A DNA stretch of 64,000 nt from Chelativorans sp. AA-79 (lineage in GTDB: Bacteria > Pseudomonadota > Alphaproteobacteria > Rhizobiales > Rhizobiaceae): assembly GCF_029457495.1 (NCBI RefSeq), contig NZ_CP120361.1, positions 124,001 to 188,000 of the forward strand. Reading direction: 5' to 3'. Shown here piece by piece: positions 21,479 through 30,399 of the stretch; position 1 is the first letter of the stretch; every line of letters begins with the position of its first letter. The position numbers were made by a program, and so were the translations under genes. Below the pieces are notes generated by a model. That model did no database searches and was not told where the DNA came from. It was given only the letters and a program-made list of their open reading frames with translations.

Positions 21479-21727
21479 CTAGCCTTTTTTCGGCTTCTCC
21501 ACGGCCCGCGGCTCGCCCGTCCTGTTCGTCTGGCGGGCCAGCGCATCGGCCTGCGCCTCGGTGCCGTAGGGCGAGGCCTGCCCCTCGCCAACATCACCCG
21601 CATCAGCCACCCGTTTGGCGCCGCCGCCCGCGATCCGCTCCCCCTCTTCATCGGCGGGGGTGCGTTCGGCGTCTTCCCAGACCTCCTCCGGATCGGTCAG
21701 GTCTTCGCTGTCGGGCTCTGCGTCCAT
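21479..21727 (-). CDS. Acidic hypothetical protein
   Basis: An 82-residue, very hydrophilic, acidic protein (DAEPDSEDLTDPEEVWEDAE) with a Gly/Ala/Pro-rich, basic end. I do not recognise a family. The ATG has no strong ribosome-binding site and lies inside the last 31 bases of the preceding small ORF in another frame, so it may be translated by coupling or may represent one protein split by a frameshift. Confidence 0.45.
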   Translation of the reverse strand: MDAEPDSEDLTDPEEVWEDAERTPADEEGERIAGGGAKRVADAGDVGEGQASPYGTEAQADALARQTNRTGEPRAVEKPKKG

Positions 21728-21807
21728 GCGTTCATGGGTTCGGTTCCGGTCGTCTCGGTGAGGTCCGTCTCGACCTTCACATGCTGCTTCGCGTCGTCCT
21801 CTGGCAT
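21697..21807 (-). CDS. Small hypothetical protein (36 aa) with strong ribosome-binding site
   Basis: A 36-codon ORF beginning MPEDDAKQHVKVETDLTE, with an excellent AAGGAGG 6 bases before the ATG. Its 3' end overlaps the start of the next ORF (82 aa) in a different frame. A near-consensus EcfG promoter (GGAAC-N17-GGTT) lies 28-53 bases upstream. No family is recognised. Confidence 0.45.
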   Translation of the reverse strand: MPEDDAKQHVKVETDLTETTGTEPMNAWTQSPTAKT

Positions 21808-21834
21808 CGTCGCCTCCTTGGCTTTCCGCCCGTG

Positions 21835-21860
21835 AACCCGGCGCGGCCCGCCTTTGTTCC
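21835..21860 (-). promoter_or_regulatory. Near-consensus EcfG-type promoter before the 36-aa gene
   Basis: On the minus strand GGAAC (21860-21856) is followed by 17 bases and GGTT (21838-21835), one base off CGTT. It falls within the loop and left arm of a strong GC-rich hairpin (21840-21877). Confidence 0.4.
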
Positions 21861-21877
21861 GTCTTGCGGGCCGCGCC
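21840..21877. repeat. 12-bp GC-rich hairpin between gcd and the small genes
   Basis: GGCGCGGCCCGC (21840-21851) pairs perfectly with 21866-21877 across a 14-base loop. It lies 7 bases beyond the gcd stop, so it may protect or end the gcd mRNA; there is no T-run. The EcfG-type -35 element sits in the loop. Confidence 0.5.
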
Positions 21878-21883
21878 GGCGCA

Positions 21884-24460
21884 CTATTGCGGCAAGGCAT
21901 AGGCGATGATCGAATCGCCCGCCTTGGTGCCCGTCGAACCGTGGCCGCCGGCGACGACGATGAGATATTGCCGCCCGTCGGCACCCATATAAGTGGACGG
22001 GGTGGCCTGGCCGCCGGCCGGCAGGCGCGCCCGCCAGAGTTCCTCGCCGGTGCGCAGGTCATATCCGCGCACGTAGTAATCGAGGGTGCCACTCAGGAAG
22101 GCGACACCGCCCGCCGTCACGATAGGCCCGCCGATTCCCGGTACCCCCATCTCGAAGGGCAGGGGAACGGGTGCGAGATCGCGCACCGTGCCGTTCACGT
22201 GCTGGTAGACCGCTTCGCCCGTAGTGAGATCCACTCCCGCGACATAGCCCCATGGCGGCTGCTGACAAGGCAGATTGAGGGGCGAATAGAACGGCCCCAT
22301 TTCCGCTGCGTAGGGCGCGCCGAAATTCTCGTTGAACACCGGATCGCCTTCCTGCGTCACCACGCGCGACAGTGCATCCTCGCGCGGGATCAGTTTCACC
22401 GTGAAGGCAAGATAGACAGGCATGCCGAACATGATGTCCCGGTTCGGGTCGACCGCCACCGAGCCCCAGTTGAAGGTGCCGAAATTGCCGGGATAGACAA
22501 TCGTTCCCTGTGTGGAGGGCGGTGTGAAGGCGCCTTCATAGCGTAGCTGGTTGAAGCGAATCCGGCAGTAGAGCTGATCGACCAGGGTAGCGCCCCACAT
22601 GTCGGCCTCCGTCAGCGGCTCCGGCAGGAAGGAAACGGCCGAATGCGGTTGTGTCGGCGCCGTCTGGTCCCCTTCGACCGCCCCTTGCGGCACCGGCACC
22701 TCCTCTACCGGCAGAACCGGCTCGCCGGTCGCGCGGTTCAGCACGAAGATTTCGCCCTGCTTTGTGGGCGCTATCAGCGCCGGCACGGCCTCCCCGTCGA
22801 TCGTGAGGTCCGCGAGCGCAGGCTGGGCGGGTACGTCATAGTCCCAGATATCGTGATGCGCGGCCTGGAAAACCCAAGCCACCTCGCCGGTGTCCGCGCG
22901 CAGCGCCAGGATCGAGGAGGAGAACCGCTCCGTATTCTCGCCGCGGTTTCCGCCGAACTGGTCGGGCGACTCGTTGCCCATCGGCAGGTAGATGAGACCA
23001 AGCTCGGGATCGTAACTTGCCACACTCCAGAAGTTGGGAGCGTTCTGAGAGTAGGTTTCCCCGGCGGGAATGGGCTCCGTCGCGTCTGGGTTCTTGCTGT
23101 CGAAATTCCAGACCAATGCACCGGTATAGGCGTTGTAGGCACGGATGACACCGGAAGGCGAGGTCGTGGCGACATTGTCGTTCACCGCTCCGCCGATGAT
23201 CACGAGATCCCTTGTGACGACTGGCGGCGAGGTGGAATAGAACGAACCGGGTGTGACATTGGGCAGGTTTGCCCACAGGTTGACCGTGCCGTCCTCTCCG
23301 CCGAAGCCGGCGCAGACCTCGCCGGTTTCAGCGCTGATCGTGATCAGCCTTCCGTCCGAGGTCGGGACGAATAGCCGGTTCATGCACTCGGGAGACAGCG
23401 TAACGCTGGCAGGCGGATCTTCCCGTTCCACCAGGGGAACCGGGCCGCCCGGCTCCGCCTGCCCGGTGACGATGTTCTGCGGCACGGGAGCGGCCTGCGT
23501 GGTCACTTCGTCAACGCTTTCGTCCACCAGGCGCTCCTCCTGTGCTTCCGCGGTTTGCTGCTCGTCGGCCTCGCCCGCCGTCGTTCCGCCGCCCGCGGGC
23601 GCGGCGGCCGCAGGGCTCGTGGCCGGCAGATCCTCCGGCCGGGCGGAATGGTAGGAGACCCCACGGCAGGTCATGTGCTGGGTGGTCTGCGTAGGCGGTT
23701 GCCGGAGCTGCGGATCGAAGCGCCACTTCTCCTCGCCCGTGACCGGATCGAGCGCGATCACCGTGCTGAACGGGGTGCAGATATAGACGGTGTTGTTCAC
23801 CATCAGCGGCGTCACCTCGTAGGTGGTTTCGCCCGGATCCTCCTCGTCGCGCACCTGTCCGGTCTGATAGGTCCAGGCCACCTCCAGATCGGAGACGTTC
23901 TCCGGCGTGATCTGGTCGAGCGGCGAGTAGCGCCGCCCATAGGACGTACGCCCATAGGCCACCCACTCGCCCGGCGGTACATCCACATCCACCGCGTTTT
24001 CGACCGTCATCCGGTCTTCCGCGAAAGCGCCGGCGATTTCGTGCGGCTGCTGGAACATGGAATAGATGCCGACGGCGGCCGCAATGACGACCGCCACCGC
24101 GAGCGCTATGCTGTTTGCGCCATAGCCGGCCCGGGGACCTCCGGGCGGATGCACTGCCCGCACCATCGGCGGCAGAAGCAGGAGCACGCCTAGAATGAGA
24201 AGCAGGCTGCCGCGCGGCGCAAGAGCCCACCAGTCGAAGCCCACCTCCCAAAGCCCCCAGGCCAGAGTGATGAGAATGGTCGCGGCGTAGAGCCCAAGCC
24301 CGATCGCACGTCGGGCGATCAGCAACCCGCCGGAGACGATGAGCAGGATGCCAAGCAGAATATAGTACCAGGACCCGCCGACCACCGCGAGCCAGACGCC
24401 GCCTGCCGCGAGGACGAGTCCAAGAATGATGACGATGACGGAAAGAACGATGCGATACAC
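21884..24460 (-). CDS. gcd: Membrane-bound PQQ-dependent glucose/quinate/shikimate-family dehydrogenase
   Basis: An 858-residue quinoprotein dehydrogenase that oxidises aldoses or cyclic polyols in the periplasm and passes electrons to ubiquinone. About five membrane helices occupy residues 1-140. An eight-bladed propeller follows, with TCRGVSYH, LIYLPMGNE and WGYVAGVDL typical of the glucose/quinate/shikimate group. Between CRGVSYH and the next conserved CMNRLFVP is an Ala/Glu/Pro-rich insert at about residues 273-358. The start is GTG at 24460, giving the family-like opening VYRIVLSVIVIILGLVLAAGG; longer in-frame starts (24508, 24601) are less likely. The exact substrate cannot be read from sequence. 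Confidence 0.87.
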   Translation of the reverse strand: MYRIVLSVIVIILGLVLAAGGVWLAVVGGSWYYILLGILLIVSGGLLIARRAIGLGLYAATILITLAWGLWEVGFDWWALAPRGSLLLILGVLLLLPPMVRAVHPPGGPRAGYGANSIALAVAVVIAAAVGIYSMFQQPHEIAGAFAEDRMTVENAVDVDVPPGEWVAYGRTSYGRRYSPLDQITPENVSDLEVAWTYQTGQVRDEEDPGETTYEVTPLMVNNTVYICTPFSTVIALDPVTGEEKWRFDPQLRQPPTQTTQHMTCRGVSYHSARPEDLPATSPAAAAPAGGGTTAGEADEQQTAEAQEERLVDESVDEVTTQAAPVPQNIVTGQAEPGGPVPLVEREDPPASVTLSPECMNRLFVPTSDGRLITISAETGEVCAGFGGEDGTVNLWANLPNVTPGSFYSTSPPVVTRDLVIIGGAVNDNVATTSPSGVIRAYNAYTGALVWNFDSKNPDATEPIPAGETYSQNAPNFWSVASYDPELGLIYLPMGNESPDQFGGNRGENTERFSSSILALRADTGEVAWVFQAAHHDIWDYDVPAQPALADLTIDGEAVPALIAPTKQGEIFVLNRATGEPVLPVEEVPVPQGAVEGDQTAPTQPHSAVSFLPEPLTEADMWGATLVDQLYCRIRFNQLRYEGAFTPPSTQGTIVYPGNFGTFNWGSVAVDPNRDIMFGMPVYLAFTVKLIPREDALSRVVTQEGDPVFNENFGAPYAAEMGPFYSPLNLPCQQPPWGYVAGVDLTTGEAVYQHVNGTVRDLAPVPLPFEMGVPGIGGPIVTAGGVAFLSGTLDYYVRGYDLRTGEELWRARLPAGGQATPSTYMGADGRQYLIVVAGGHGSTGTKAGDSIIAYALPQ

Positions 24461-24558
24461 GATTGCACCCCCTGCAAGCTCAAATCGGATGGCGGCGATC
24501 AAGGCCATCCCAACATGCCAAGGCGGCGAGCCTGGAGGCCGCTCGCTGGCAAGGGTAC

Positions 24559-24584
24559 AACTCCGCTCGCGGACTAAACGTTCC
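24559..24584 (-). promoter_or_regulatory. Near-consensus EcfG-type promoter before gcd
   Basis: Minus-strand GGAAC (24584-24580), 17 bases, then AGTT (24562-24559), one base off CGTT. The transcript would start near 24552, about 90 bases before the GTG of gcd. Confidence 0.35.
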
Positions 24585-24759
24585 GTAGCACAACCTCTCA
24601 TTCGCTTGCGCCAGGCCGGGGCGACGTCTCCGGAAGCCCTCGCGGTTTCGCGGCATCGCTTTTTTGCCTGCTGGGGCGAACAATCCCTTTCGCCCTTGGT
24701 TCGGTTGGCGAGCCGGGCAAAAGGGCCCGAACATACCCAAAGAGTTAGGAGGACTGGAT

Positions 24760-25197
24760 ATGAGCTCCACCGGCCTCGACGTTTTGGACAAGAGCGTTCA
24801 GACTACGAATATCTGGCTCAACGAGATCATGGAGAACCATGGCCATGATCGGCAGGTTGCCTGGCACATTCTTGGTGCCGTGCTGCACGCGCTGCGTGAC
24901 CGCCTGCCGGCCGATCTGGCCGCGCATCTGGCGGCCGAGCTGCCGCTCGTCATCCGCGGTCTCTACTACGACCAGTACAAGCCCTCCGAGCAGCCTGACG
25001 TCACGCGCTCTCTCGATGAATTTCTGGAGCGGGTGCAGCAAGGGCTGAGGATGATCAGGCCAGTCGATTCCAATGAGGCGACACGCTCGGTCTTCCGTGT
25101 GATCGCTCATCATGTGGATCTCGGCCAGTCAGCCAAGGTGCGCGACGCGCTGCCGAAGGAGATCCAGGCGCTTTGGCCGGAGAGCGTCGGCGTGTGA
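24760..25197 (+). CDS. DUF2267 domain-containing protein
   Basis: A 145-residue helical protein matching DUF2267: WLNEIMENHGHDRQVAWHIL, VLHALRDRLPADLAAHLAAELP and LIRGLYYD-like spacing. The family is often found with stress genes and has no known biochemical activity. TAGGAGG lies 7 bases before the ATG. It is the first of five closely spaced plus-strand genes (esterase-like, metallo-hydrolase, phosphoribosyltransferase, PEBP). Confidence 0.82.
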   Translation: MSSTGLDVLDKSVQTTNIWLNEIMENHGHDRQVAWHILGAVLHALRDRLPADLAAHLAAELPLVIRGLYYDQYKPSEQPDVTRSLDEFLERVQQGLRMIRPVDSNEATRSVFRVIAHHVDLGQSAKVRDALPKEIQALWPESVGV

Positions 25198-25207
25198 GGA
25201 ACTGTAC

Positions 25208-26551
25208 ATGGTCGATGCCACCACCACCGAACGCAGTCGCACACGCCACACGGACGAGGCGGCGTCTTGGATCCGGGACAAGTGCGAATCCCTCCCGCCG
25301 CCGGAAAAAGCGGACGCCTTCGGGGCCTTGTTCGACCGCTTCTCCGATGCACGCGTCGTGCTGCTCGGGGAGGCGACCCATGGCACGGCGGAATTCTATC
25401 GTGCGCGTGCCGCTGTTACGCGGCGACTCGTCGAAAAGCACGGCTTCAACATCGTGGCCGTCGAGGCGGACTGGCCGGATGCGGCACGGGTCGACCGCCA
25501 CGTCCGGCATCGTCCGTCCGGACGTTACGATGCAGAGACCTTCGCGCGGTTTCCCAGCTGGATGTGGCGCAATCGGGAATTCGCCGACTTCGTGGAATGG
25601 CTGCTATCCCACAACAGGGGCCTGCCTGAGGCCAGGCGGGCGGAGTTCCGCGGCATCGACGTCTACTCTCTCGATTCGTCCATTGAAGCCGTGATCGGCT
25701 ATCTCGATCGTGTTGATCCGGAAGCTGCCAAGAAGGCCCGCGAGCGCTACGGCTGCCTCACACCGTGGCAGGGCGAACCCGCGCACTATGGCCGCGCCAT
25801 GCTGCGCGGCGGGCGTGACACCTGCGAGGATGCAGTGGTGGCCCAGCTACAGGAAATGCTGGAGCACCGTCTCGACTACGCGGCTCGGGACGGAGAAGAC
25901 TTCTTCGATGCCGCGCAGAATGCCAGTATCGTTCGTGCGGCGGAGCATTATTACCGCATCCTGTATCACGGCTCGACCGAATCCTGGAATTTGCGCGACC
26001 GGCACATGTTCGACACGCTGAGAGCTCTGCTGGCAAGGCGCGGTCCGGAGGCGAAGGCCGTGATCTGGGCCCACAATTCCCATATCGGAAACGCGGCGGC
26101 GACCGCGATGGGCTGGCAGGGCGAGTTCAACATCGGTGAGCTCTGCCGCACGGCCTTCGGCGATGGAGCGGCGCTGATCGGATTCGGCACAGACCGGGGC
26201 ACGGTGGCTGCCGCGGATGATTGGGGAGCCCCCATGCGCATCATGAATATCAATCCCTCCCGGCCGGATTCGTACGAGCACGTCTTCAGGAAATCGGGCA
26301 TCACCTCGTCGTTGACGGACTTGCGCGCGCCCGCCGGACGTGAGTTGCGGGATGCCCTTTCCTCTCCGCGCCTCGAGCGCGCGATAGGGGTCGTATATCG
26401 GCCGGAGTCGGAGCTTTACAGTCACTATTTCGAGGCGGTTCTGCCCGAACAGTTCGATGCCTTCGTATGGTTCGAGGACACGCGTGCGGTCACCCCGCTT
26501 CCGACCGAACGGCCGCATGGCGTGCCGGAAACCTATCCATTCGGAGTCTAG
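25208..26551 (+). CDS. Erythromycin esterase family protein
   Basis: A 447-residue member of the erythromycin esterase (EreA-like) superfamily. It contains VLLGEATHGTAEFY near residue 59, VEADWPDAARVDRH, and WAHNSHIGNAAATAMG near residue 285, which provide the conserved His and Glu residues. In Ere enzymes these hydrolyse the macrolide lactone; chromosomal members within stress operons have no established substrate, so resistance is not inferred. The start at 25208 (MVDATTTERS) has GAGGAA upstream. It begins 10 bases after the DUF2267 gene. Confidence 0.82.
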   Translation: MVDATTTERSRTRHTDEAASWIRDKCESLPPPEKADAFGALFDRFSDARVVLLGEATHGTAEFYRARAAVTRRLVEKHGFNIVAVEADWPDAARVDRHVRHRPSGRYDAETFARFPSWMWRNREFADFVEWLLSHNRGLPEARRAEFRGIDVYSLDSSIEAVIGYLDRVDPEAAKKARERYGCLTPWQGEPAHYGRAMLRGGRDTCEDAVVAQLQEMLEHRLDYAARDGEDFFDAAQNASIVRAAEHYYRILYHGSTESWNLRDRHMFDTLRALLARRGPEAKAVIWAHNSHIGNAAATAMGWQGEFNIGELCRTAFGDGAALIGFGTDRGTVAAADDWGAPMRIMNINPSRPDSYEHVFRKSGITSSLTDLRAPAGRELRDALSSPRLERAIGVVYRPESELYSHYFEAVLPEQFDAFVWFEDTRAVTPLPTERPHGVPETYPFGV

Positions 26552-26559
26552 GAGGCGTC

Positions 26560-27393
26560 ATGTCGACCCAGATTCCCCCGGACCATCAGAACGAGGCGGG
26601 CACGGAACCGGTAGGCGCAATGGTCGAGATAAGGCCGGACCTCGCCTACCGCCGTCTGATGATGGTCAACGTCGTCTTCTACGGGTTTCCGGGTGCAAGG
26701 GACTGGGTGCTGATCGATTCCGGCATAGCGGGTTCGGCGGGAGCCATCCGCGAGGCGGCCGGAATGCGCTTTGGAGAAGGCAATCCGCCGTCTTCGATCG
26801 TGCTTACGCATGGACATTTCGATCACGTCGGTGCGCTCGAAGTGCTTGCGGAAGAGTGGGACGTGCCCGTCTATGCGCATCCGCTGGAGCATCCGTATCT
26901 GGACGGCCGCCGCTCCTATCCGCCTGCGGATCCATGGGTGGGCGGCGGCTCGATGGCGCTTCTTTCGCCTTTGTTTCCAACCCGTCCTATCGATGTGGGC
27001 GCGCGCTTGCAGGCGCTTCCCGATGACGGCACCGTGCCTGGCATGCCGGAATGGTGCTGGATGCATACGCCCGGTCATTCACCCGGCCACGTCTCTCTGT
27101 GGCGCGAGGAGGACTCCTCGATCATCATTGGGGACGCGGTCGTCACCACCGGCCAGGAATCGGCCTATGAAATCGCCGCCCAGTCGCCGCAGATGCACGG
27201 ACCTCCGCGCTATTTCACGCCGGATTGGCAGGAAGCATGGGCGTCCGTCCGCAAGCTGGCCGCCCTTGAGCCCGAACTTATCGTCACCGGCCATGGACAC
27301 CCGATGCAGGGCGCGGAGATGCGTCGCGCACTCCACAAGCTAGCCGACGAGTTCGACAGCACCGCATTTCCGGTGGACATGCGGGCGATGTGA
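26560..27393 (+). CDS. MBL-fold metallo-hydrolase
   Basis: A 277-residue metallo-beta-lactamase-fold hydrolase. Its metal ligands are in HGHFDHVG (about residue 85), TPGHSPGHVS and IGDAVVTT, followed by TGHGHPM. This is the glyoxalase II-like group that binds two metal ions; the substrate is unknown. The start at 26560 follows GGAGG 5 bases earlier, and the spacing of 8 bases to the esterase stop indicates an operon. Confidence 0.85.
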   Translation: MSTQIPPDHQNEAGTEPVGAMVEIRPDLAYRRLMMVNVVFYGFPGARDWVLIDSGIAGSAGAIREAAGMRFGEGNPPSSIVLTHGHFDHVGALEVLAEEWDVPVYAHPLEHPYLDGRRSYPPADPWVGGGSMALLSPLFPTRPIDVGARLQALPDDGTVPGMPEWCWMHTPGHSPGHVSLWREEDSSIIIGDAVVTTGQESAYEIAAQSPQMHGPPRYFTPDWQEAWASVRKLAALEPELIVTGHGHPMQGAEMRRALHKLADEFDSTAFPVDMRAM

Positions 27394-27420
27394 TTTTGTG
27401 CAATCGCAGGAGCACGCGCC

Positions 27421-28095
27421 ATGTTGGGCAGGAAAGCCGAGTTCAAGGATCGCCGCGAGGCAGGACGGCGCCTGGCTGCGGAGCTCGGCCATCTGAAGGA
27501 GGAGCGTCCGGTGGTGCTGGCTCTGCCGCGCGGCGGCGTGCCCGTCGCTCTCGAGGTCGCCAGGGCTTTGTCCGCCCCCCTCGATCTCCTGATGGTCCGC
27601 AAACTCGGGGCTCCCGGTCATTCGGAGCTGGGCATCGGCGCCGTGGTGGACGGCAAGGACCCCCAGCTTGTTCTCAATGACGAGGCGATGGAGATCATCA
27701 GGCCCTCCTCCGATTACGTAGGTGCCGAGATGGAGCGCCAGTTGACCGAGATCGAGCGGCGGCGGGCGGCCTATTTCGCAAAGCATAGCCCCACGCCGGT
27801 TGCTGGCCGCGTGGTCGTCCTCGTGGATGACGGCATTGCAACCGGAGGAACGGTACGCGTCGCCCTCAAGGCGCTGCGAAGATCGAGCGCTACCCGCGTG
27901 GTGCTCGCTATACCCGTTGCACCGCGCGACGCGCTCGATTCGCTGCACGATGATGCCGACGAGGTGATCTGTCTCGCCGCGCCCGCCGAATTCCACGCCG
28001 TTGGCCTCCACTACGAAAATTTCGACCAGACGAGCGATGAGGAAGTGATCCGTTGCTTGCAGGAAGCCCGGGAGTGGCAACCCGAAGTGGAATGA
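27421..28095 (+). CDS. Phosphoribosyltransferase family protein
   Basis: A 224-residue type I phosphoribosyltransferase fold. The PRPP-binding motif VVLVDDGIATGGTVRVAL is near residue 137, with LPRGGVPVALEVAR and VRKLGAPGHSELGIGAV earlier. Such proteins often sit in rhizobial stress clusters beside esterase- or hydrolase-like genes. No specific base is suggested by the sequence. It starts 27 bases after the metallo-hydrolase. Confidence 0.85.
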   Translation: MLGRKAEFKDRREAGRRLAAELGHLKEERPVVLALPRGGVPVALEVARALSAPLDLLMVRKLGAPGHSELGIGAVVDGKDPQLVLNDEAMEIIRPSSDYVGAEMERQLTEIERRRAAYFAKHSPTPVAGRVVVLVDDGIATGGTVRVALKALRRSSATRVVLAIPVAPRDALDSLHDDADEVICLAAPAEFHAVGLHYENFDQTSDEEVIRCLQEAREWQPEVE

Positions 28096-28123
28096 TCTCT
28101 ATGACGAGCGGAAGGAGAACTGC

Positions 28124-28588
28124 ATGCCCTTGACCCTGCTGAGCCCTGCATTCGCCGATGGTGAGCAGCTGCCGGGCAAATATGCCCGCGATGACGAAAA
28201 TCTCTCGCCGCCGCTCAAATGGACCGGTGCACCCGATGGCACGAAGAGTTTCGTGCTTGTCGTCGATGATCCGGACGCCCCGAACGGTACGTTCGGACAT
28301 TGGGGGCTCTTCAATATTCCTGCTGATCAGGATCACCTGCCGGAAAGCGTCGAGACGGGCCCGAAGAAGGACATGCTGCGTGTCTGCCGGAACGGCTTCG
28401 GGAACAATTACTACGATGGTCCACAGCCGCCTCAGGGTCACGGTGTGCACCACTATCACTTCCGTCTCGGGGCGCTCGACGTGCCGTCCATCGGCCTGCC
28501 GCCGACCGCCAGCGTGGCGGAACTCTGGGACGAGGCCGGGAAACACACGCTGGAGGAGGCGACGCTGGTCGGCACCTACGAGCGCTAG
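28124..28588 (+). CDS. YbhB/YbcL (PEBP, Raf kinase inhibitor-like) family protein
   Basis: A 154-residue phosphatidylethanolamine-binding-protein fold. Typical signatures are SPPLKWTGAPDGTKSFVLVVDDPDAP, HWGLFNIP and GVHHYHFRLGAL. The bacterial role is unknown. GGAGAA precedes the ATG. It is the last gene of the five-gene operon starting at 24760; a 159-base gap follows before the convergent DUF1428 gene. Confidence 0.88.
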   Translation: MPLTLLSPAFADGEQLPGKYARDDENLSPPLKWTGAPDGTKSFVLVVDDPDAPNGTFGHWGLFNIPADQDHLPESVETGPKKDMLRVCRNGFGNNYYDGPQPPQGHGVHHYHFRLGALDVPSIGLPPTASVAELWDEAGKHTLEEATLVGTYER

Positions 28589-28747
28589 ACCGGTTATCGG
28601 CTTCCGAGGGAGAGGAGACGTCTTCGTTTGGTCTCGCCGGCAACAGAGGGCTGCGGGGTGATCGCCGCCAGAGCGGCTTTTACCGGCCCGCAGCCGGAGG
28701 GGAAGGTTTCCCCCTGTTCCCGCGTTCCCGAATGCCGCAGGACGAGG

Positions 28748-29095
28748 TCAAAGTCCCAGGAATGGCTGGAAGCCACCGAAGATCATGCGTTTGCCGTCAA
28801 AAGGCATGTCTTCGGCTTTCATGCGCGGATCGGCCATCACCTTGGCGAGAACCTCGTCGCGATGTTCTCGCGACCTGTAGACGATCCAGGAAAACACCAC
28901 GACCTCGTCTTCCCGGGCCTGTACGGCGCGAGGAAAGGACGTCACCTCTCCATACGGCACGTCGTCGCCGATGCATTCAACATAGCCGATCGCGCCGTGT
29001 TCCCGCCACACCTGCTGACCGAGCTGCGCTTGCTCCTTGTATTCCTCGATCCTGTCCTTCGGCAGGGGAATGATGAAACCGTCGACGTAAGGCAT
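28748..29095 (-). CDS. DUF1428 domain-containing protein
   Basis: A 115-residue protein of the DUF1428 (YbaA-like, dimeric alpha-beta barrel) family: MPYVDGFIIPLPKDRIEEY, VWREHGAIGYVECIGDD and ADPRMKAEDMPFDGKRMIFGGF. The function is unknown. The start at 29095 has AAAGGAG upstream. The araC-type gene interrupted by the IS ends 78 bases before its start and, before disruption, may have controlled it. Confidence 0.85.
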   Translation of the reverse strand: MPYVDGFIIPLPKDRIEEYKEQAQLGQQVWREHGAIGYVECIGDDVPYGEVTSFPRAVQAREDEVVVFSWIVYRSREHRDEVLAKVMADPRMKAEDMPFDGKRMIFGGFQPFLGL

Positions 29096-29368
29096 GAGAA
29101 ATACTCCTTTGCTCCGTTGCAGCCAAAGGACGAAGGAAGAACGCCGGGGCCGACATCCAACGAAGGAAAAGTTCAAGCCTGCGAGCGTATCAGCGCCGGT
29201 GTGACCTTCTTGTATCTCCGCATGGCCGACGTGAGATGGCTCTGGCTCGAGAAGCCACTGAGATAGGCCACTTCCGCGATTGTCATCTCCGTTTCGACGA
29301 GCAGCTTCTCCGCGAAGCTCAGGCGCAGGTTCACGAGATATCTGTGGGGAGGCTCGCCAAAGGTCTTA

Positions 29369-29382
29369 GAGCCTTTCAGGTT
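29369..29382. repeat. IS630 terminal inverted repeat, left
   Basis: GAGCCTTTCAGGTT; matches the right end with 12 of 14 bases. The transposase stop codon lies within it. Confidence 0.9.
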
Positions 29383-30322
29383 TTGGCGGAAGCGTATCCT
29401 GCATTGACGAAGTAGTTGCTGCATTCACTGGGCTGGATTGAGGAGACGAGGCCGCCGATATGACGCCATGTCTCCTCATGGTTCACTTTTTGGGCCGCGC
29501 GCATCCAGTGCTTGATCTTGGCGAAAGCCTGCTCGATGGGGTTAAGGTCTGGGGAATAAGGCGGCAGGTACCAGAGCCTGGCACCGGCGGCTTTGATCAT
29601 CTGCCGGACGGCGGCCGACTTGTGCGAGCCGAGATTGTCCATGACGACGATGTCGCCCGGTTCAAGCACCGGCACGAGCTGCTGCTCGACATAGGCGCGG
29701 AAGCACTGGCCGTTGATCGGTCCATCGAAGACGCAAGGCGCCGTCAGCCGGTCATGGCGCAAAGCGCCGAGGAAGGTCAGCGTGCGCCAGTGGCCGTGCG
29801 GGGCAAAGCCGCGCAGGCGCTTGCCGCGTGGTCCCCAGCCCCGCAGCGGCGCCATGTTGGTCTTGATCCAGGTCTCGTCGATGAACACCAGCCGTGTCGG
29901 ATCGAGACCGGACTGCCAAGAACGCCAGCGTTGCCGCCGGCGGGCGATGTCGGCACGAGCCTGCTCAAGGGCGAACAGCGTTTTTTGAACCGAAGCCCCT
30001 CGCGGCGCAGGAACCGCCACACCGTATCGTGCGACACCTTCACGCCGCGCGCCGCCAGCTCTTCCTTCAGCTTGTGCAGCGACAGATGCGGCGTCTGGCT
30101 GATCCGCTCGGCGATGAAGGCACGGTGCGGCTCCAGCACGCGCTTGCGGTGCCCGCCCATCTTGCCCGGCGCCACAGACCCGCTCGCACGGTAGCGCTGA
30201 GACCACTTCACCGCCGACGAGACGGCAACGCCGAAACGAGCCGCCACCGACCGGCAGCTCTCGCCGGCCTCGACCGCCCCAACAACACGTTCACGCAGAT
30301 CATTCGAAAGAGGTCGCGTCAT
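29376..30322 (-). CDS. IS630 family transposase (two frames, probable programmed -1 frameshift)
   Basis: Frame 1 (30322 to 29777) begins [20 protein letters not shown] and holds the helix-turn-helix DNA-binding part, including [20 protein letters not shown]. Frame 2 (ending 29376) holds the DDE catalytic domain: VFIDETW (first Asp), [12 protein letters not shown] (second Asp) and [16 protein letters not shown] (Glu). Both frames overlap at a run of six A (29981-29986 in complement). A -1 slip there joins GLRFKK to [15 protein letters not shown] and gives one full-length protein. The stop lies inside the terminal repeat. All catalytic residues are intact, so the element may still be active. 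Confidence 0.88.
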
Positions 30323-30399
30323 CCCATGCTGGCCTCCACTCCAGCCAGCATCTTGAATCACAAAACCTCCGAAATCGGAATCCCCTCCGATTCAGACAC

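Noticed and set aside
24664..24720. EcfG promoter before the DUF2267 operon (CGAAC-N16-GGTT)
   Set aside because: Two mismatches against the nine-base consensus make it indistinguishable from chance, though the operon content would fit.
25208..26551. Macrolide resistance gene
   Set aside because: The protein belongs to the erythromycin esterase superfamily, but it sits in a chromosomal stress-type operon and nothing ties it to resistance.
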